Shown: positions 10,745 to 23,094, numbered from the stretch's first letter. The stretch: 64,000 bases of DNA from Galeruca laticollis (GCA_963921935.1 OY998178.1:56207451-56271450); one strand, 5' to 3'. Translations and numbers: made by a program. Notes: generated from the sequence alone by a model not told the origin.

Positions 10745-11636
10745 GTTTTTAGTATACCAATTTATATATATACGGATTTATTTTACAGCGTAGGCCGCCT
10801 TTCCGTTCCCAGTTTCCAATTTTTTCGGTCGAAACACAAGTCTTCTTCCAGATCCCTCAATTCCATAGCTTCATCTATCTGGTTCCTCCAGCTTCTTCTC
10901 GGTCGTCCTCTTTTCTTTTTTTCTCGTGGCACCTATTCCAGTATTCGTCGTGGCACCCATTTCAGTATTCGTCGTGGCCATCTATGTTCTCCCATTCTCT
11001 TTGTGTGTCCAAACCATGTGAGCTGTATTTCTTGAATTATTTCTATCAGATTTGTGTCTGTTTCCGTCATATTTCTAATTGCTTCGTTCCTAATTCAATC
11101 TACTCTAGATTTTCTGCAGCTCCGTCTTAGCAAATCCATTTCAGCTGATAGGAGTTTACTACGGTTTCTAGTACTAAGGTCCCATACTTCTGCTCCATAT
11201 GTTATTACAATTTCAAAAATGGTTTTGTATATTCTTTTCTTCGTTTTTATAGTGATGTTCTTGTCCCAAAGTATTGAGTTTAGAGATCGTGTGACTTGTT
11301 TCCCCTTATTGATTCATTCCTTAATTTCATCTTGGCTGTTTCCTTGTTTGTTGAATATAATTCCCAAATACTTACAAGTTCCCACTCCTTTTATGAGGCC
11401 CTGGTCCAGTTCTAGGTTATTTGTGTCATCGTTTCCGATAATTAAGTATTCGGATTTGTACGTATTGATGGTCAGTCCTTCCTCCTGGTAACTTTCTTTC
11501 AATTTCCTTATCATGTAATTCAAGTCATCTTGATCCTCAGCTATAACTACTTGGTCGTCGGCGAAATAGAGACTATATAGATTGTTTTCATCAATTTGCA
11601 GCCCCGTATACCAATTTAATAAAGACAAAATTGTCC
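10745..11636 (-). pseudogene. LINE reverse transcriptase C-terminal half, 5' truncated
   Basis: Minus-strand frames read SLYFADDQVVIAEDQDDLNY, the FADD catalytic box of a reverse transcriptase, then CKYLGIIFNKQGNS, VITYGAEVWDLSTRNRSKLL, QLTWFGHTKRMGEHRWPRRI and KKRGRPRRSWRNQIDEAMEL. This is the classic tail of a RTE/craniofacial-development-protein-like LINE common in beetles and aphids. The first frame (11628-11314) is intact for 104 codons; after that single-base shifts break the frame. The WVPRRI segment is duplicated (10943-10980). Nothing upstream of the palm remains, so the copy is 5' truncated near 11636. Confidence 0.75.
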
Positions 11637-11893
11637 TGATGATGGTCCAAAATAACGGAATAAAAACGTTAGATCTATGTTATTTTCAATTGTAATGATA
11701 TGAAGTTTGGCGAAGACTCATTGAATATATAAAACTTAAATGTTTACTTGCTCATCTCACTAGTTTTTGTGTTTCGAAGTTGATAGGTGTTTAATTTGTA
11801 TGCAAGTTTTCTCCTCTCAAATATTTTATATCAGTTATTGGTTCCACTCCATTCAGTCAACTGTGATTTAAAATTAAGAATTTTGTTTGGAAT

Positions 11894-12879
11894 AATGCCT
11901 AGACGTTAACTTACTGCGGATGAAGCTAATAGGGCTATCGGTATTATTGAGGCGGGTAGTATTCTGCGGACGTGTTCCACGTCAGTGAAAGTATCATTTC
12001 GCAGCTTCCCCGTAGATATAGAGCAACTGGAAACGTCATCCAATGACCTAGAAGTGGATTACAAAGGATTACCACCATCGCACAAGATCGATATCTGACT
12101 CTGCCCACCCGTAGTGAACCTCTGAGTAGTTGTTGGAACATGCAAAATCGTCATTTGAAACCTTCTGGGATTTCAGTTTCAATTGAAACAGTACGTCGAA
12201 GACTACACGCGGTTAACTTGTGTTCACAACGACGTTTGAGATACGTTCCATTAACACAAATTCATAGGCGTCCTCGATTGGATGGGTCAATGAATATGTG
12301 AATTGGCATGTTGAATGGAGGTGCGTATTGTTTAAAGATGTGTCGAGGTAGAGACGGTTTTCTGATAGTCGACGTGTTCGCGTGTATGAACTCATCCCCG
12401 AGTGCCCGGAAAATGAATAGCAGTGCAGGGAAGTTCATCCGTTGACAGTTGGTACAGTTGCTGTTTGAGGAGGCATCTGTTTTAACGGGCGTACAGAATT
12501 TTTAGTCATTGATGGAAACATTACTACGCAGAGTTACTTATAATAAGTGACTAACAATGTTATACATTTGTTTCACACTCCTATTGGACCAACTTGCCAC
12601 TTTTTAAACGATAATGCTCGACCGTATCGTGCAAGAGTACTTTTGTACATTTTGTACTGCTTCCTCTATCGCTCGACGTCAATACCATCGAGCATGTTTG
12701 TGACCAGCTACAAAGACCCGTGAATTTCCATCAACTCACAGACACTCCAAGCACGTAGACAGCTTCTACCCAGACTTTGGAGCCAAATCGATCAATGCTA
12801 CTTCAACGACCTCAGTAAAAGTATCCAGAGGAGTTATTTGGCTGTAATTGATGTTGTAGGAAAGCATACTCGTTATTAA
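11894..12879 (+). pseudogene. Tc1/mariner transposase, degenerate
   Basis: The plus strand starts MPRR-stop-LTADEANRAIGIIEAG and continues, over shifting frames, with ITTIAQDRYLTL, ISVSIETVRRRLHAVNL, LRYVPLTQIHRRPRL, NDNARPYRARV and a C-terminal TRY then TAA. This is the order of a Tc1-like transposase: paired-type helix-turn-helix, linker, then a DDE domain with the second Asp in the DNARPH-like box. An early stop in codon 5, several frameshifts and loss of the DESRF box context make it inactive. Clear terminal inverted repeats were not found. Confidence 0.75.
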
Positions 12880-13600
12880 CGTATGTACTTCAATTTTTAA
12901 TAGAATTAAAATGGTACACAACCTCGAATAGTTGTTTTTGTAGTTCCAAACTACAAGTGTATTGCACAAAATGGCACACTATTGCTTATATAACAGAAAA
13001 AACATTCAATGTACTCGTATAACATATAAACACGTGGTAACCAAAAATCGCAGTTTGATAAAAGACAATCTCAGAATTCATTAACTTCCTTAACCTTTAA
13101 GGAGCACTTTATATTTTTGTCGACAAGGAAAGAACTATGAGAGAAGGATTTCAAGAAAGATAACGTAACCTTAGGAGAATTTGAGAGAGATCAAGAACGA
13201 GAAAGAGAATAAGAATGTGTCGAAGGTATGGAGTTTCTAACAAGTGAATGGAACGAGCTAAAAAGTTGGGGATCACTAAAGGGCCATAAAAATTGCATAT
13301 TTAGTTGGTTCAAATTTCATCGTACACTGGATAGTTATTTAGGGGGTGATAACCTAAAATTTTTTTAATCGCAACCTCTGTTGAGCTTCACCTTATTTTG
13401 AAGATAACAAAAAAAGAAGCACATCCCTAAAATAAAAACCCGATATTTCAACATGTCCGAAAGTAGGGCGTATATATGGAAAAGTTCTGAAACTCCCAAT
13501 ATATCACTACTTCCAAATTAAATCAGGTAACCTATTTAAAAAATGTGAGTACAAATTTAGGGAAGATATTTTTTCCAATTTTTTTTTCATTAGAAAGTAG
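12880..13600. other. Intergenic stretch, no recognised gene
   Basis: No family recognised. A purine-rich run (GAGAGAGATCAAGAACGAGA and similar) lies at about 13138-13215. Confidence 0.4.
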
Positions 13601-13606
13601 CCAACA

Positions 13607-13925
13607 TCAAACCAACAAAAGTAAAATTGTACTTATAAACATTATTAACAAAATTTCAGTGGGAGTATATTGTTTTCCCATATATGTAATAAGTCCTGCA
13701 GGTGTAGACGCAACAGGTCCAGCTGTAACAATACTTTCAACAGAAATTTCAATGAGAGTAATGTGCTTTCCCATAATTTTACTAGCTATTATTCTCTTAT
13801 TATCTATAGATGTTTTTACGTATCCTTCAGCTAAGATATTAGACTTCCACTCTCCATAACTATTTAAAGTGTGCATATGTGCACCGACATTAGCAAGATG
13901 AGACGCGGGGGATCTTCAGAAACAG
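13607..13925 (-). pseudogene. Crypton-type tyrosine recombinase, C-terminal fragment
   Basis: The minus strand reads YIGHCF-stop-RSPASHLANVGA then LNSYGEWKSNILAEGYVKTS. In tyrosine recombinases of insect Crypton elements the C-terminus has a H-x-x-R box (GHCFRRS), then a GGWKS box, then AEGY with the catalytic tyrosine. The arginine after HCF is replaced here by TGA (CGA to TGA is a simple change). The remaining 89 codons are open and end at 13607. Upstream catalytic parts are missing, because at about 13925 the DNA switches to the end of a Bel/Pao integrase. Confidence 0.6.
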
Positions 13926-14246
13926 TGCCCGATGTATTTCTGCCGCCAATTGTGAGTGGAGAGTAACAAGTAGGTTTAAATAAAGTGTTGGTCATTCCAT
14001 CCAGAAACCTTGCAACATTCGCTGAAGCATTTGATATCATGATAATTGATTAATCCTTACATCCTCCAATAATGGACCAGGAACTGTTGTCATTGGATGG
14101 TACATAAAAATAGTGAATGGGTTAGAGGAAAATAATCGTTGGGGTATGAAGGTAGGGCATACAAAGGACATGAATTTAATGTGACTTCTACCTGGACTGA
14201 CAATCTCGTCCTCAGAATTTCGCTAATAATTCTACAATAGTTTTAA

Positions 14247-14543
14247 TTACCGTTGCACGCCAACCATATTTGATCCATTGTCAGAATATATTTGGGTAGG
14301 TTTGCCTCGCATGGATGCAAATCTTCGTAGTCCTGTCAGAAATGCTTCACGCGTCGAAAAGCTAATGAGTTCTAAGTGAAATGCCTTAGTGGAAAAACAA
14401 ATGAAAAGGTAAATGTAAACCTTGTAAGTTTTAGAGCCACGCCATTTTCTATCCTTTAAAATGAAAGGACCGACATAATCAAGCCCTATAATAGTGAATA
14501 GTGGTGAAATAGTAGCTCTATGCTTAGGTAAATTCGCCATCAT
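14247..14543 (-). pseudogene. Bel/Pao integrase core
   Basis: The frame gives IIGLDYVGPFILKDRK with the first catalytic Asp in the DYVGPF box, CFSTKAFHLELISFSTREAF, and TQIYSDNGSNMVG with the second Asp. This is a retroviral-type integrase catalytic core as found in Pao elements. Downstream of the stop it continues in other frames through a block resembling QVExxLNSRPL. Upstream (14640-14530) a stretch CMPFFKFRPKTGHF belongs to the N-terminal zinc region. Confidence 0.8.
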
Positions 14544-15191
14544 GGAAGTGGCCGGTTTTTGGCCTAAATTTAAAGAATGGCATACATTTCCTGACCACGA
14601 GCTTGGAAAATGACATGTCCGTTATAATCCAGAAATTTTGGCGGACTTTGGCTAGTAATAGTTGTGGACCAGCATGGTTCTATTGCCTGTAGTCATGTTC
14701 CAGTATAATCCTACCTAAATAATTATTTTTGTATAATAGAATTGTATGCTTTTGTTTAAATTGTAATGAGGAATATTTTAGTCGCCCTTCAACTCTTAGA
14801 ATTCCATTTTCATCTAGAGAAGGAGATAAGGATAATAATCTATTGTTGGAAGGAAGACATCTTTTTTAAAAGAGATATCTCAATATTAAAACTTTCCTTC
14901 TGAGTTAGTTCAATCAACACTGATTTTGAGTTATTAAATTCGGTACTTAAGAATAGACCTTTACTTCTTTGTTTAGAACATGCTTTCAAATTTATCAAAA
15001 ATCTTTGACAATAAGCAATAACTCTTATTAATTTTAAGGACGGAATCTTATGAAATATGGTAAAAAGTTCATTATGTTGTGATGGAGGGGGTGAATCGGG
15101 AAAATTCATCTTATTGAATTCTGTGTATAAAAATTCTGGACCTATAAACTATCTGTGGTTTTCATGTAAATGGGATGGCCTACTCCCTAAA

Positions 15192-15578
15192 TCACATTAT
15201 GTCAGTAGTACGTTGAATATCAACACCTATATTCCCTACAAAAACTTGCAGCCTTGCAGGGTTTGTATGAATCCAATATAACACTCTCTGCGAATCACAC
15301 CAGTAGAAGACCTTGAAATTGAACGTGAATGCTTGTGTCACAGTTTTCATTAAATTAACTAGGAGAACGCTTCCACACAATTCCAATAGAGGGGTTGGAA
15401 GAATTTTGACTGGTGCCACCTTAGCCTTGGCGCATAATAATTTTACATTAATATTACCATTGATGTCTATACATCTTACATAAATTGCTGCACAATATGC
15501 TTGGTTGGAAGCGTCACTGAAGTCATGAATTTCGTTTATGAGAGAATTATGTGAAAGAAAAAATCTTGGTATTTGCAA
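15192..15578 (-). pseudogene. Bel/Pao RNase H domain
   Basis: HDFSDASNQAYCAAIYVR carries the first Asp of the RNase H active site. KAKVAPVKILPTPLLELCGS carries the KTRVAPLKxLxIPRLEL box typical of Pao elements, with the Glu. FYWCDSQRVLYWI carries the third Asp (the usual W-x-DS box). The frame is open for 128 codons, so this is one of the better preserved domains of the element. Confidence 0.85.
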
Positions 15579-15768
15579 TTTGATAAAACAAAAAATAAAT
15601 TCCTCAAAATGATTCCATTTAGATGCTAGTTCTGAAGGAATTTCATAATTTTAGAGACCAAAGAATCTGGATCAATATTTTAACTCAAATTATACAACTC
15701 AATAAGCCTAAGGGGTCATTCAGTTGCATTTGGAAGAATTGTTGGTGCCACTTGAAAAGTGAATGAAT

Positions 15769-16182
15769 CTAAAGTGCATACTGCACACCTAATGTTTTAA
15801 TATAATCTTGATCTTCTAAATTTATTACGCTGAGTGCATCCGACGTATCCTGAAAATGGCTAAGAATTTCTTCGGAATTGGTAGACCAATTAATTTGAAG
15901 CCTACAGATATCAAAAAGGATATGAATCTGTTTACAAACATTAATGGCCTCCTTTGTACAAGAAAATCCTGTAATTTCGTCATCTACGTAAAAGTCGCGT
16001 TGGATAATTATGCAAGTTGCTTTCGTAATATAAGCCAGTTGAATGCACCGCATGGCCAAAAATAGTGCACTAGCTGTGCCGTATGTTACAGTATTTAAAC
16101 TGTAGCTAGAAATTGGAAGTGAAGTTTCATTTCTCCATAGTAATTTCTGCATCGGCCTATCGTCGGGATGCAAGAGTATCAT
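15769..16182 (-). pseudogene. Bel/Pao reverse transcriptase, palm with YVDD box
   Basis: MILLHPDDRPMQKLLWRNET, TVTYGTASALFLAMRCIQ and RDFYVDDEITG are visible. The last is the catalytic YVDD box with a G after it, as in other Pao polymerases (FYVDDxLTG). Upstream, 16485-16249 holds LQVIFDGSALTSNGNSLN (the VVFDGSAKT box), interrupted by a small tandem duplication. Together they form most of a polymerase, but in different frames. Confidence 0.85.
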
Positions 16183-16954
16183 CCTGTATATTTTGTTGAT
16201 ATCAGAACTTACAACAACCGTGTGTTGTCTAAATCGAATTAAGATATTTTAAATATCATTTTGAACTGCTGGACCTAAAAATTGTATTTTGTTTAGTGAA
16301 TTACCATTACTGGTTAATGCAGACCCATCGAAAATTACCTGAAGCTTGATCGTAATGTGGTCATTTCGAACTAATACCATGATAAGGTCATTTCGAACTA
16401 ATACCATGATGAGGTAGAAAATAAGAAAGTTTTTTATCATCAGTATCGTCATTAAGAGAAATATGACCCATTTTTTGGTAATCATCCTTAAATTATGGAA
16501 AGGTCTTGTAAAGTCAGGATTTCCTTTAAATTTTGATTCTAAATTTCATAGTCTTCTAATAGCACCGAATTTAGATTCGACCAAATCACAAGAATTTTCC
16601 CAGGGTATCCTAACAATAAATTGCCCACAATCTGGCCTAGTTGTGTTGCTTTTGAAATACTCCAAACAAAATGAATCTTCACTAGAAAAAGGAATTGTAT
16701 GCTCAGGTTCCTCAACAGACCAAAATTTTTGTAGTTGATAATTTCCATCAAAAAAAGGCTGAACTGATATATTACAATTAAATTTGTTTGGATGGCTATT
16801 AATTTTTCCAGTGGCGATATATCTAAAAACAGTGTTTTGAACTGACAGTAAATTGTTTCCACAATGTTTACTGCCTGTTAATAAAACATTCCAAAATAGA
16901 CTAGCGTCACTAAAAAATATCAATCTCATCGATAGTATTAACGAAGTCGTCTGC

Positions 16955-17260
16955 CTAAATTACATTTTTAAGTATGTTCCAAAAGGAAATATCAAATGAA
17001 TAGGATAGATAAGGTTTACTGACTGTTGTTAGTAAAAAACATTTTACTATAGTGGAAAAATCATTAATTCTAGAGCCTATTTTGATCCTACGATGGTTAT
17101 TAATGGCAGAAACTGAATTGACACCAAACAGATGAATAGTTTCATTTGTTGTAACTTCTAAACCTAGAGTTTTCCATAGTTGTTCACTAATAAAAGAGCA
17201 TTGACTTCCCGAGTCCAACATAATACGGGAAATATGAGGTTGTTTCCATTTACCATACAC
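16955..17260 (-). pseudogene. Bel/Pao aspartic protease
   Basis: The frame reads RIMLDSGSQCSFISEQLWKT, with the D-S-G catalytic triplet of a retroviral-type aspartic protease. GLEVTTNETIHLFGV follows, as in Pao proteases. It would cut the gag-pol polyprotein. The frame closes at 16955 and the polymerase continues in another frame from 16929. Confidence 0.75.
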
Positions 17261-17469
17261 TTTTATTTTGGCTATGCTTAGCTTCGTCTAAATGGCATTC
17301 GTCAATTGATCGGTCACTTGAAATATAATTGTTTGAATGACTCGCATTTAAAACAAACGGATTTGAAATTGCTAATTGGTTAACAGAATTAGTGAAATTA
17401 TCATTGTTTGTTCCAGAAATGACTTGGTTATTTTGATGTAATAAAGAACTATGATTTTTCTTATAAATT

Positions 17470-18593
17470 TTATAACTTCAAACGTTTAACTTGATCCCAG
17501 CGCTGGGACACTGGGTAATTCAGGAATGTCTCACAAACATAAATCATATGATCTTTTCCACATAAATTGCAACTTCCTGTAAAAGAGTGGTTTACCAACA
17601 ACGACTTCAGATATTTTTTATCGTTACAGTCTTGTTTAAAATTTCTATTAGTTTCACTGCCCGAACTATAATTTAGCACCATGGTTTCCTCGAAATTAGA
17701 ACTGTTTCGTAAAAAATCAAAAAATGTATCAATAGTTGACAATGAAGTATCAGAATCAATTTTACATTTTTTCCACTCTAGTACAGTAGTTTTATCTAAT
17801 TTACCAGGCACCAAATGAAAAATAATAGCTTCCCAAACTTCAGTGGGTCGATTTAAAGTTTTAAATGCACACATATATTATTTGACAGTATCTATTGAAT
17901 TTCTAAGACCACCTGCAGTCTGTTTTACCAAGCTGTCAATTTCAAACAATGCCTTCATATGATTATTCACCCACATACGAGTATTATTAAATCAATTGCA
18001 CAAGGTTTCCCAAGCGTAATTATAATTTTGATCCGAAAATCGCGAATTTGCATAATTTTTGAAACATTATCTGTCAAGCTTGATCTTAAATAGTGGTATT
18101 TCTGATTATATGTGAGCATTTTATTTCTCTCACTCAAATGTCTCTTTAAATTCAATCTATTCCAGATAGGCCGCATTAAATAAAGGCAATTTAATTGGAG
18201 ATAATTTAATTCCTTCCAGACCTGAAAAAGTGTTATTATTTGAACAATCGTTTTTATTATCAGAATTATCACTTTATATTTTTGCAAATTGTTTTAAAAT
18301 ACTTTTTGCTGCGCATATTTGCAAAAAACTAAAACTTGTTTTTTTCTAAACAAATGTTCCTCTGATAATTCATCACTACAGTTCAACTCAATACTCATCT
18401 ACACTCCATCAAATCCGCACATGATACCCTCTGCCTTTTGAATATTTAATTCAACTTCTGAAGTTTTATCATTTTCAAAGTTATCAATTGAAATATCTTT
18501 AATAAAATCAATATATACATAAATCAGATTAAATCTTTTTATAATTATACTTCGTTTGTTATATAATTGTTTAAAATTGGAAGCTTTCAACAT
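17470..18593 (-). pseudogene. Bel/Pao gag
   Basis: Three open pieces (18593-18399, 18287-17967, 17874-17470) carry gag-like sequence. The last contains IIFHLVPGKLDKTTVLEWKK, STIDTFFDFLRN and a zinc knuckle CNLCGKDHMIYVC near the C-terminus. Pao gag proteins have exactly this order: a DUF1759-like region, then a CCHC knuckle. Joins between pieces need frameshifts. Confidence 0.65.
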
Positions 18594-19052
18594 GATTGAA
18601 TAAATTGCTCCTACAGTAGGTAATAGACAAATTAAATTATTAGCATAATTCGAACGCCCGGAAAAAATTGTAATTCAATAATCAAAATAAATTTCAAATA
18701 AGTTCTGGAAAATTGTAATTGCATAATTTCACAAAAAAGACATATTTAATCTACTTTTCACTTGCTAAATAGCTTAATCGGTTCACAATAAATTGTTTGT
18801 ATAATTATCTCAGAAAAAAGAAGAATAAAGAAACTGAAGCAAATTCCCACAATAAAATAGGTGAATAAAAAATGTTCCTTAAGCCTCGTTTCCATTTCAA
18901 CATTAGGTTCAACATTGTTGGGCTCATGTAGGGCGCAATGTTGAGCTTAAATTTAGCGAAATAACATTTTTAAGCCAGACATTGCCCTGGCGCAATGTTG
19001 CTAGTGCATACTGTTTCCATACTTTTGCTAGAAGTCAGTGTGGTGTCCAACC

Positions 19053-20249
19053 ATGGACAACAGACAATGCATTGCAGCGTTTTTAGTGATGCCAGGGCTG
19101 TACTTAAATAGAAGAATGAAACGTAAATCACTAAGATGGTGGGTTAGGCGTTTCCTGGCAAAGCGTGAGATTGAGGTGGCTTACGCGAGTTTCATGTTAG
19201 ATTTGAAAATGTAAAGTAGGTACGAAAATTTCGTGCGAATGACATTCACGGACTTTAAAAACCAACTAAGCTTAGTAGTTCCACTCATAGTGAAAACCAC
19301 CAGAGCTAGAAAACCAGTCTCGCCCGCTAAACAACTAGCTACAACCTTAAGATACCTGGAAATTTATGAATGATGTTATATTAATAAGTATGTAGTACAA
19401 TTTGTTTTATGAATCAGATGGTTTTGAGACAAAGCTCTTGGAATTTACAGTTAGGCTACTGAGTTAAGGAGCACTGTAAAATCTGTATCCCACAAACTTT
19501 TAAGCTGATAAAAAAATGTATTAATAAATTTTTTATTGTTCTACCTTTTGTCCATTTCAGTTGAGAAAAGCAATAGAAAAAGCAATATTTCTACCATGGG
19601 TTTATCACGGGATTTTAAAAGAATGTTTTGGCGAACTTTAGCTCATATCAATAATTAAACAATAATACTTGCAACCTGCAACTTCTGAAGAATGGGTGTC
19701 AGTGGCTAAAGGATTCGAAACATAATGGGACTATACAAATTGTGTGGGAGCTCTTGATGAAAATCATATAGTTATTCAAGCCCCTGCCAACAGTGGCAGC
19801 TTGTACTTAAATTATAAAGGAAGTTTCGGCTTTGTTATGATGGCGTTGTTTTATTCTGATTACAAACTGCGGTATATTGATGTAGGAGTGCAAGGACGGC
19901 TTTCTGACGGTCAACAGACCTTAACAATGCAATAGTCCAAAACCGACTAAACTTTTCATCTAACGATAGATTACCTAGACGAGAGGCGGAAATTCCGTTT
20001 GTCATAGTCGCTGACGATGCCTTCCCCATGTCTTATTGCATTGCGAAAGCCTGCCCAGGAAATCATCATAAGTGCTCCATAGAAAGGGCTTATAATTAGA
20101 GACACTTAAGAGCCCGGAGACCTATTGAAAATGTCCTTGTTATTCATGTCTACTGCAGTAGGTATCACTAAACTACTTTCAAGTCTTTACGCAGGATATC
20201 CTCATAAAAATGGCGAATTCGCAGGACGAAGTGTATTAATAAAATGGTA
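19053..20249 (+). pseudogene. Harbinger (HARBI1-like) DDE transposase, degenerate
   Basis: Starting at ATG 19053, the frames give KSLRWWVRRFLAKREI, FVRMTFTDFKNQLSLV, AIFLPWVYHG, then NCVGALDENHIVIQAPANSG with the first catalytic Asp, and YIDVGVQGRLSDG with the second. IPFVIVADDAFPM-like sequence follows in another frame. This is the DDE_Tnp_4 domain of Harbinger transposases. Stops (for example after LKM and at 19935) and frameshifts break it. The repeated AACATTG/CAATGTT words at 18899-19010 could be remnants of the 5' terminal region, but no matching 3' copy was found. Confidence 0.75.
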
Positions 20250-21130
20250 AATATCATCAAAACGGATTATTTTAACAAATTTCAAGCTTATGGTGTGGAG
20301 AAATCATTTTATATATTTTCGTTTAGGATGTGTCATCTCTGCAAAAAATTTTGATCACTAACTACGAATAGTCTCTCTCTGGCTTCAAGGAACTATTATG
20401 AATCAACCTTACCAATATACACATACATTATGAACATGCTGAAACTTTTATAAAGATCAAATTAACAGTACGAAAATGGAAATGAAGAAATAAAAATTCA
20501 AATTTTGGAGGCCTATAATTCGAAAACTAGGACCTGTATGAAAAAAGTTAATATGGAGTACTAACATTATTTTAACTTTCGACCTTTTCCCATTAGTCTC
20601 GAGACACCCTGTATAATACAAGTCGACTAAAATTGTAAAGATTCTTTTTGGCATTTTCCAATCTAGGTTCAAAGAGCAATTTCAAAATAAAATGTCTCTG
20701 GATTGCACTCGATGTTTGATCAGATTTATCTCGTTACAAGAAAAATGCATTTCTCATATATAACATGGACCAAATTCGTACGCGACCGATTTTATCGTAC
20801 AAATATTGAATTTGAGCGATTTTATAGAAATTTAAGCATTCAGTTGATTTGAGTAGACATGATTGTAAATTCAAATGTCCACTTTTGGCATTTATGGTAA
20901 CGTTCGAACGAATTAAATTAGTAAAAGGTTTTGCTAAGACTAACCTTGTTCTTTCACTTTATTCCTTTTCATATCTCGAAAGATAATATTGATTCCTTAA
21001 TAACCTTAAAATATTCTCATGGCAGCGTGTACAATTGAAAAGAGGTCAATTAAGATGTCAGTACTTCATAATAACTTTCAGAGCTTTCTTAGAATATTAT
21101 TTATACATAACCTAACGCTTAAATTCGTTA
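20250..21130. other. Intergenic stretch, no recognised gene
   Basis: No coding similarity seen. A sequence ending ACACCCTGTATAAT at 20603-20616 resembles the ends of small insect DNA transposons. Confidence 0.35.
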
Positions 21131-21139
21131 TCAGCTAAT

Positions 21140-22386
21140 CAGCAAATCAGTCAATCCTGAGGCCCCTTGATGTTATCCATAATCTGGCACTAAGAACAAT
21201 ACTTGGAGCATTTCACAGCGCACCCGGAAATAGTTTATACTGCGAAGAAGGATAAGCAGCTCTAACTGATTAAAGACATAATCTAAGCATATCATGAAGC
21301 AAAAATATCGAGCAATACCCAACACCCAACCTATAAGAATACTATATCAGACATATTTCCTTCCTTTTTCCATAGCAAATACTGGTACCTTCGGTTTGAT
21401 TGAATAATTCGCAGATATTTGAAAATCACAATTCCGTTTCGTTTTCTTTAATATTTCCAAATAGATATTCTCATAGAGAGAGTCATCCTTGGGCACGTAT
21501 CTTTTCAAAAATCAATACTTCACCTGGCTCAAGAAACATGGCCATAATATTCGTATTATACACCGAAAAATAAAATCACAAGCAACTATCATGGGATAGA
21601 GATATATACAGATGCATCTAAAAGAAGAGAAAGTATTGGAGCAGCCATTGTAAGAAAATTTAATATTTTGAACTATTCTAACTAACATGCACATACACTA
21701 TCCTTTCTGGAGAACTATATGCAATATACAAAGCAGTAGAATTTGCCAAACATCAGTAAGTAAACACTCTATCATATTGACGGACTCGCTGAACTTATTA
21801 AAATTATTAGGAAAAATCTACGAAAAACATCCAATAGTTAATTAGAAAAGAATTAGAACATTGTACAACCATAACCAAGATGTCAGATTCACTTGGATTC
21901 CATCTCATATGGGAATCAAAGGTCATGAAGAAGCAGATGAGAAAGCGCAAACAGCAGCATCTCAAAACAGGCCAGCTTGTAATCTATCGATAACGACTGA
22001 TTTGAAACCATACTTCAAGGACAACATTATGAAACGCTAAACGCTGGAAATCTTTTTGGCAAAAATTCTAATCTAAATCAAGACACTTAAAATATAATTT
22101 TGGATCTCATCAAATACACACAGAAAACATAAGGAAACAGGTAATCATCACCTCTAGGACACACCAGATATACGCATGAATATTTAATAACAGGGAAGGA
22201 TCCTCCTTTAAGCAATTTCTGTAATGAAGACATCAGCGTACATCACCTACTAATCGATTGCACAATATATGATCTCTAAGAAAATACCTACAAAATCCCA
22301 AGAAATATCAAGACAATTATAGGAAATGCTTCAGACCCATTAAATGTTATTGCTTTTCTGAAAAAATGCAAATATGTTACATAAGA
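21140..22386 (+). pseudogene. Jockey/I-like LINE tail with RNase H, degenerate
   Basis: The plus strand gives PLDVIHNLALRTILGAFHSA, YTDASKREESIGAAIV-like sequence, LSGELYAIYKAVEFAKHQ, VRFTWIPSHMGIKGHEEADE and a tail. These are the end of a LINE reverse transcriptase (the ALRTxLGA box) and its RNase H: D in YTDAS, E in ELYAIY, D in the ILTDS region, and the final D in HEEADEKA. Multiple stops and shifts. A second, much better preserved RNase H tail of the same general kind is at 53861-55060. Confidence 0.7.
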
Positions 22387-22928
22387 TATAACTATTCTAC
22401 CGGCGCACACTATATCTAAACGGGAGTACAGCACTAAGGAACCTATGCTTTGTTGTTTATTCTTTTAGTTATGGAATCTGAACCATGTACTGCTAATGTA
22501 TTCTCTGTATTAAGTAGTATGTACTATGTAACTGCTAATCTATTTATGTATCAAGAAATATGTACGATGGAACCGCTAATGAGTCTAATAACCTTGTAGA
22601 TCGATGCGAAAAATTAGATAAAAAAACAGTATGAAGAAAAAATCCCGATTCTTTATTTGTATTTACTATTTTTAAAAAGTATAATTTATGATACAGGATG
22701 AATAACCTTTGAGTGATGACATCAACAACAGTTTTTTTTTTAAATGAAACACCTCTTTTTTTCCAATTTGCGGGATTCCCTTGAGATGATTCTAAATATT
22801 TATCAAAAGTTGATTTAAATTGGTACAGGGTGAGCAAAAAGTCCAAAGTTGTTTGTTAATTTAACATTATATCTGTTATATCCCCGTTTATCTTGCTTAA
22901 TAATTTGAGAAAGGGATGGAAATTTAGG
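22387..22928. other. Intergenic stretch, no recognised gene
   Basis: AT-rich. The TACAGGGTGAGCAAAAAGTC at 22825-22844 resembles the left end of a Tc1/mariner-like MITE such as the one at 44476, but no partner end was found here. Confidence 0.35.
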
Positions 22929-23089
22929 TGTGAAGTAAAATGAAGGTAGCCGGTTCACTTGCATTTATTACTATATACATTATATATACATTAATTGCTG
23001 TATCTTACATACCACACCTGTTCGAATACCTTTTCTCCCACTAGGCCCATTACTGCGCAAGCGTAATACTTAAATATGAATATATTACA
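22929..23089 (-). repeat. gypsy-type LTR (3' LTR)
   Basis: On the minus strand a purine tract AAAAGGGAGGTAT (a polypurine tract) is followed by TGTAATATATTC, and the unit ends in a TTCACA-like CA about 160 bases later. It contains the GCTTGCGCAGTAATGGGC type sequence common in insect gypsy LTRs. It lies directly 3' of a gypsy integrase end. Confidence 0.55.
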
Positions 23090-23094
23090 ATACC

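Larger units (their letters stand above)
13926..18593 (-). mobile_element. Bel/Pao LTR retrotransposon, decayed, 3' end lost
   Basis: On the minus strand all parts of a Pao-type element appear in order: gag pieces (18593-17470), protease (17260-16955), the linker and reverse transcriptase (16929-15769), RNase H (15578-15192), and integrase with its zinc region (15109-13926). Every segment is broken by stops or shifts. The integrase runs through QVEVTLNSCPLYAL and ends at about 13926, where Crypton sequence begins, so the 3' LTR is gone. Candidate 5' LTR DNA upstream of 18593 could not be confirmed because no second copy exists in the window. Confidence 0.85.

Noticed and set aside
10697..11491. 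Plus-strand open frames of 112 and 145 codons
   Set aside because: Ser/Phe-rich antisense shadows of the LINE reverse transcriptase on the minus strand.
13545..13859. 104-codon plus-strand frame
   Set aside because: Antisense to the Crypton recombinase end, which has the recognisable motif.
18650..18680. CGAACGCCCGG as a Pao primer-binding site
   Set aside because: It does not begin with TGG and no flanking LTR pair could be shown.
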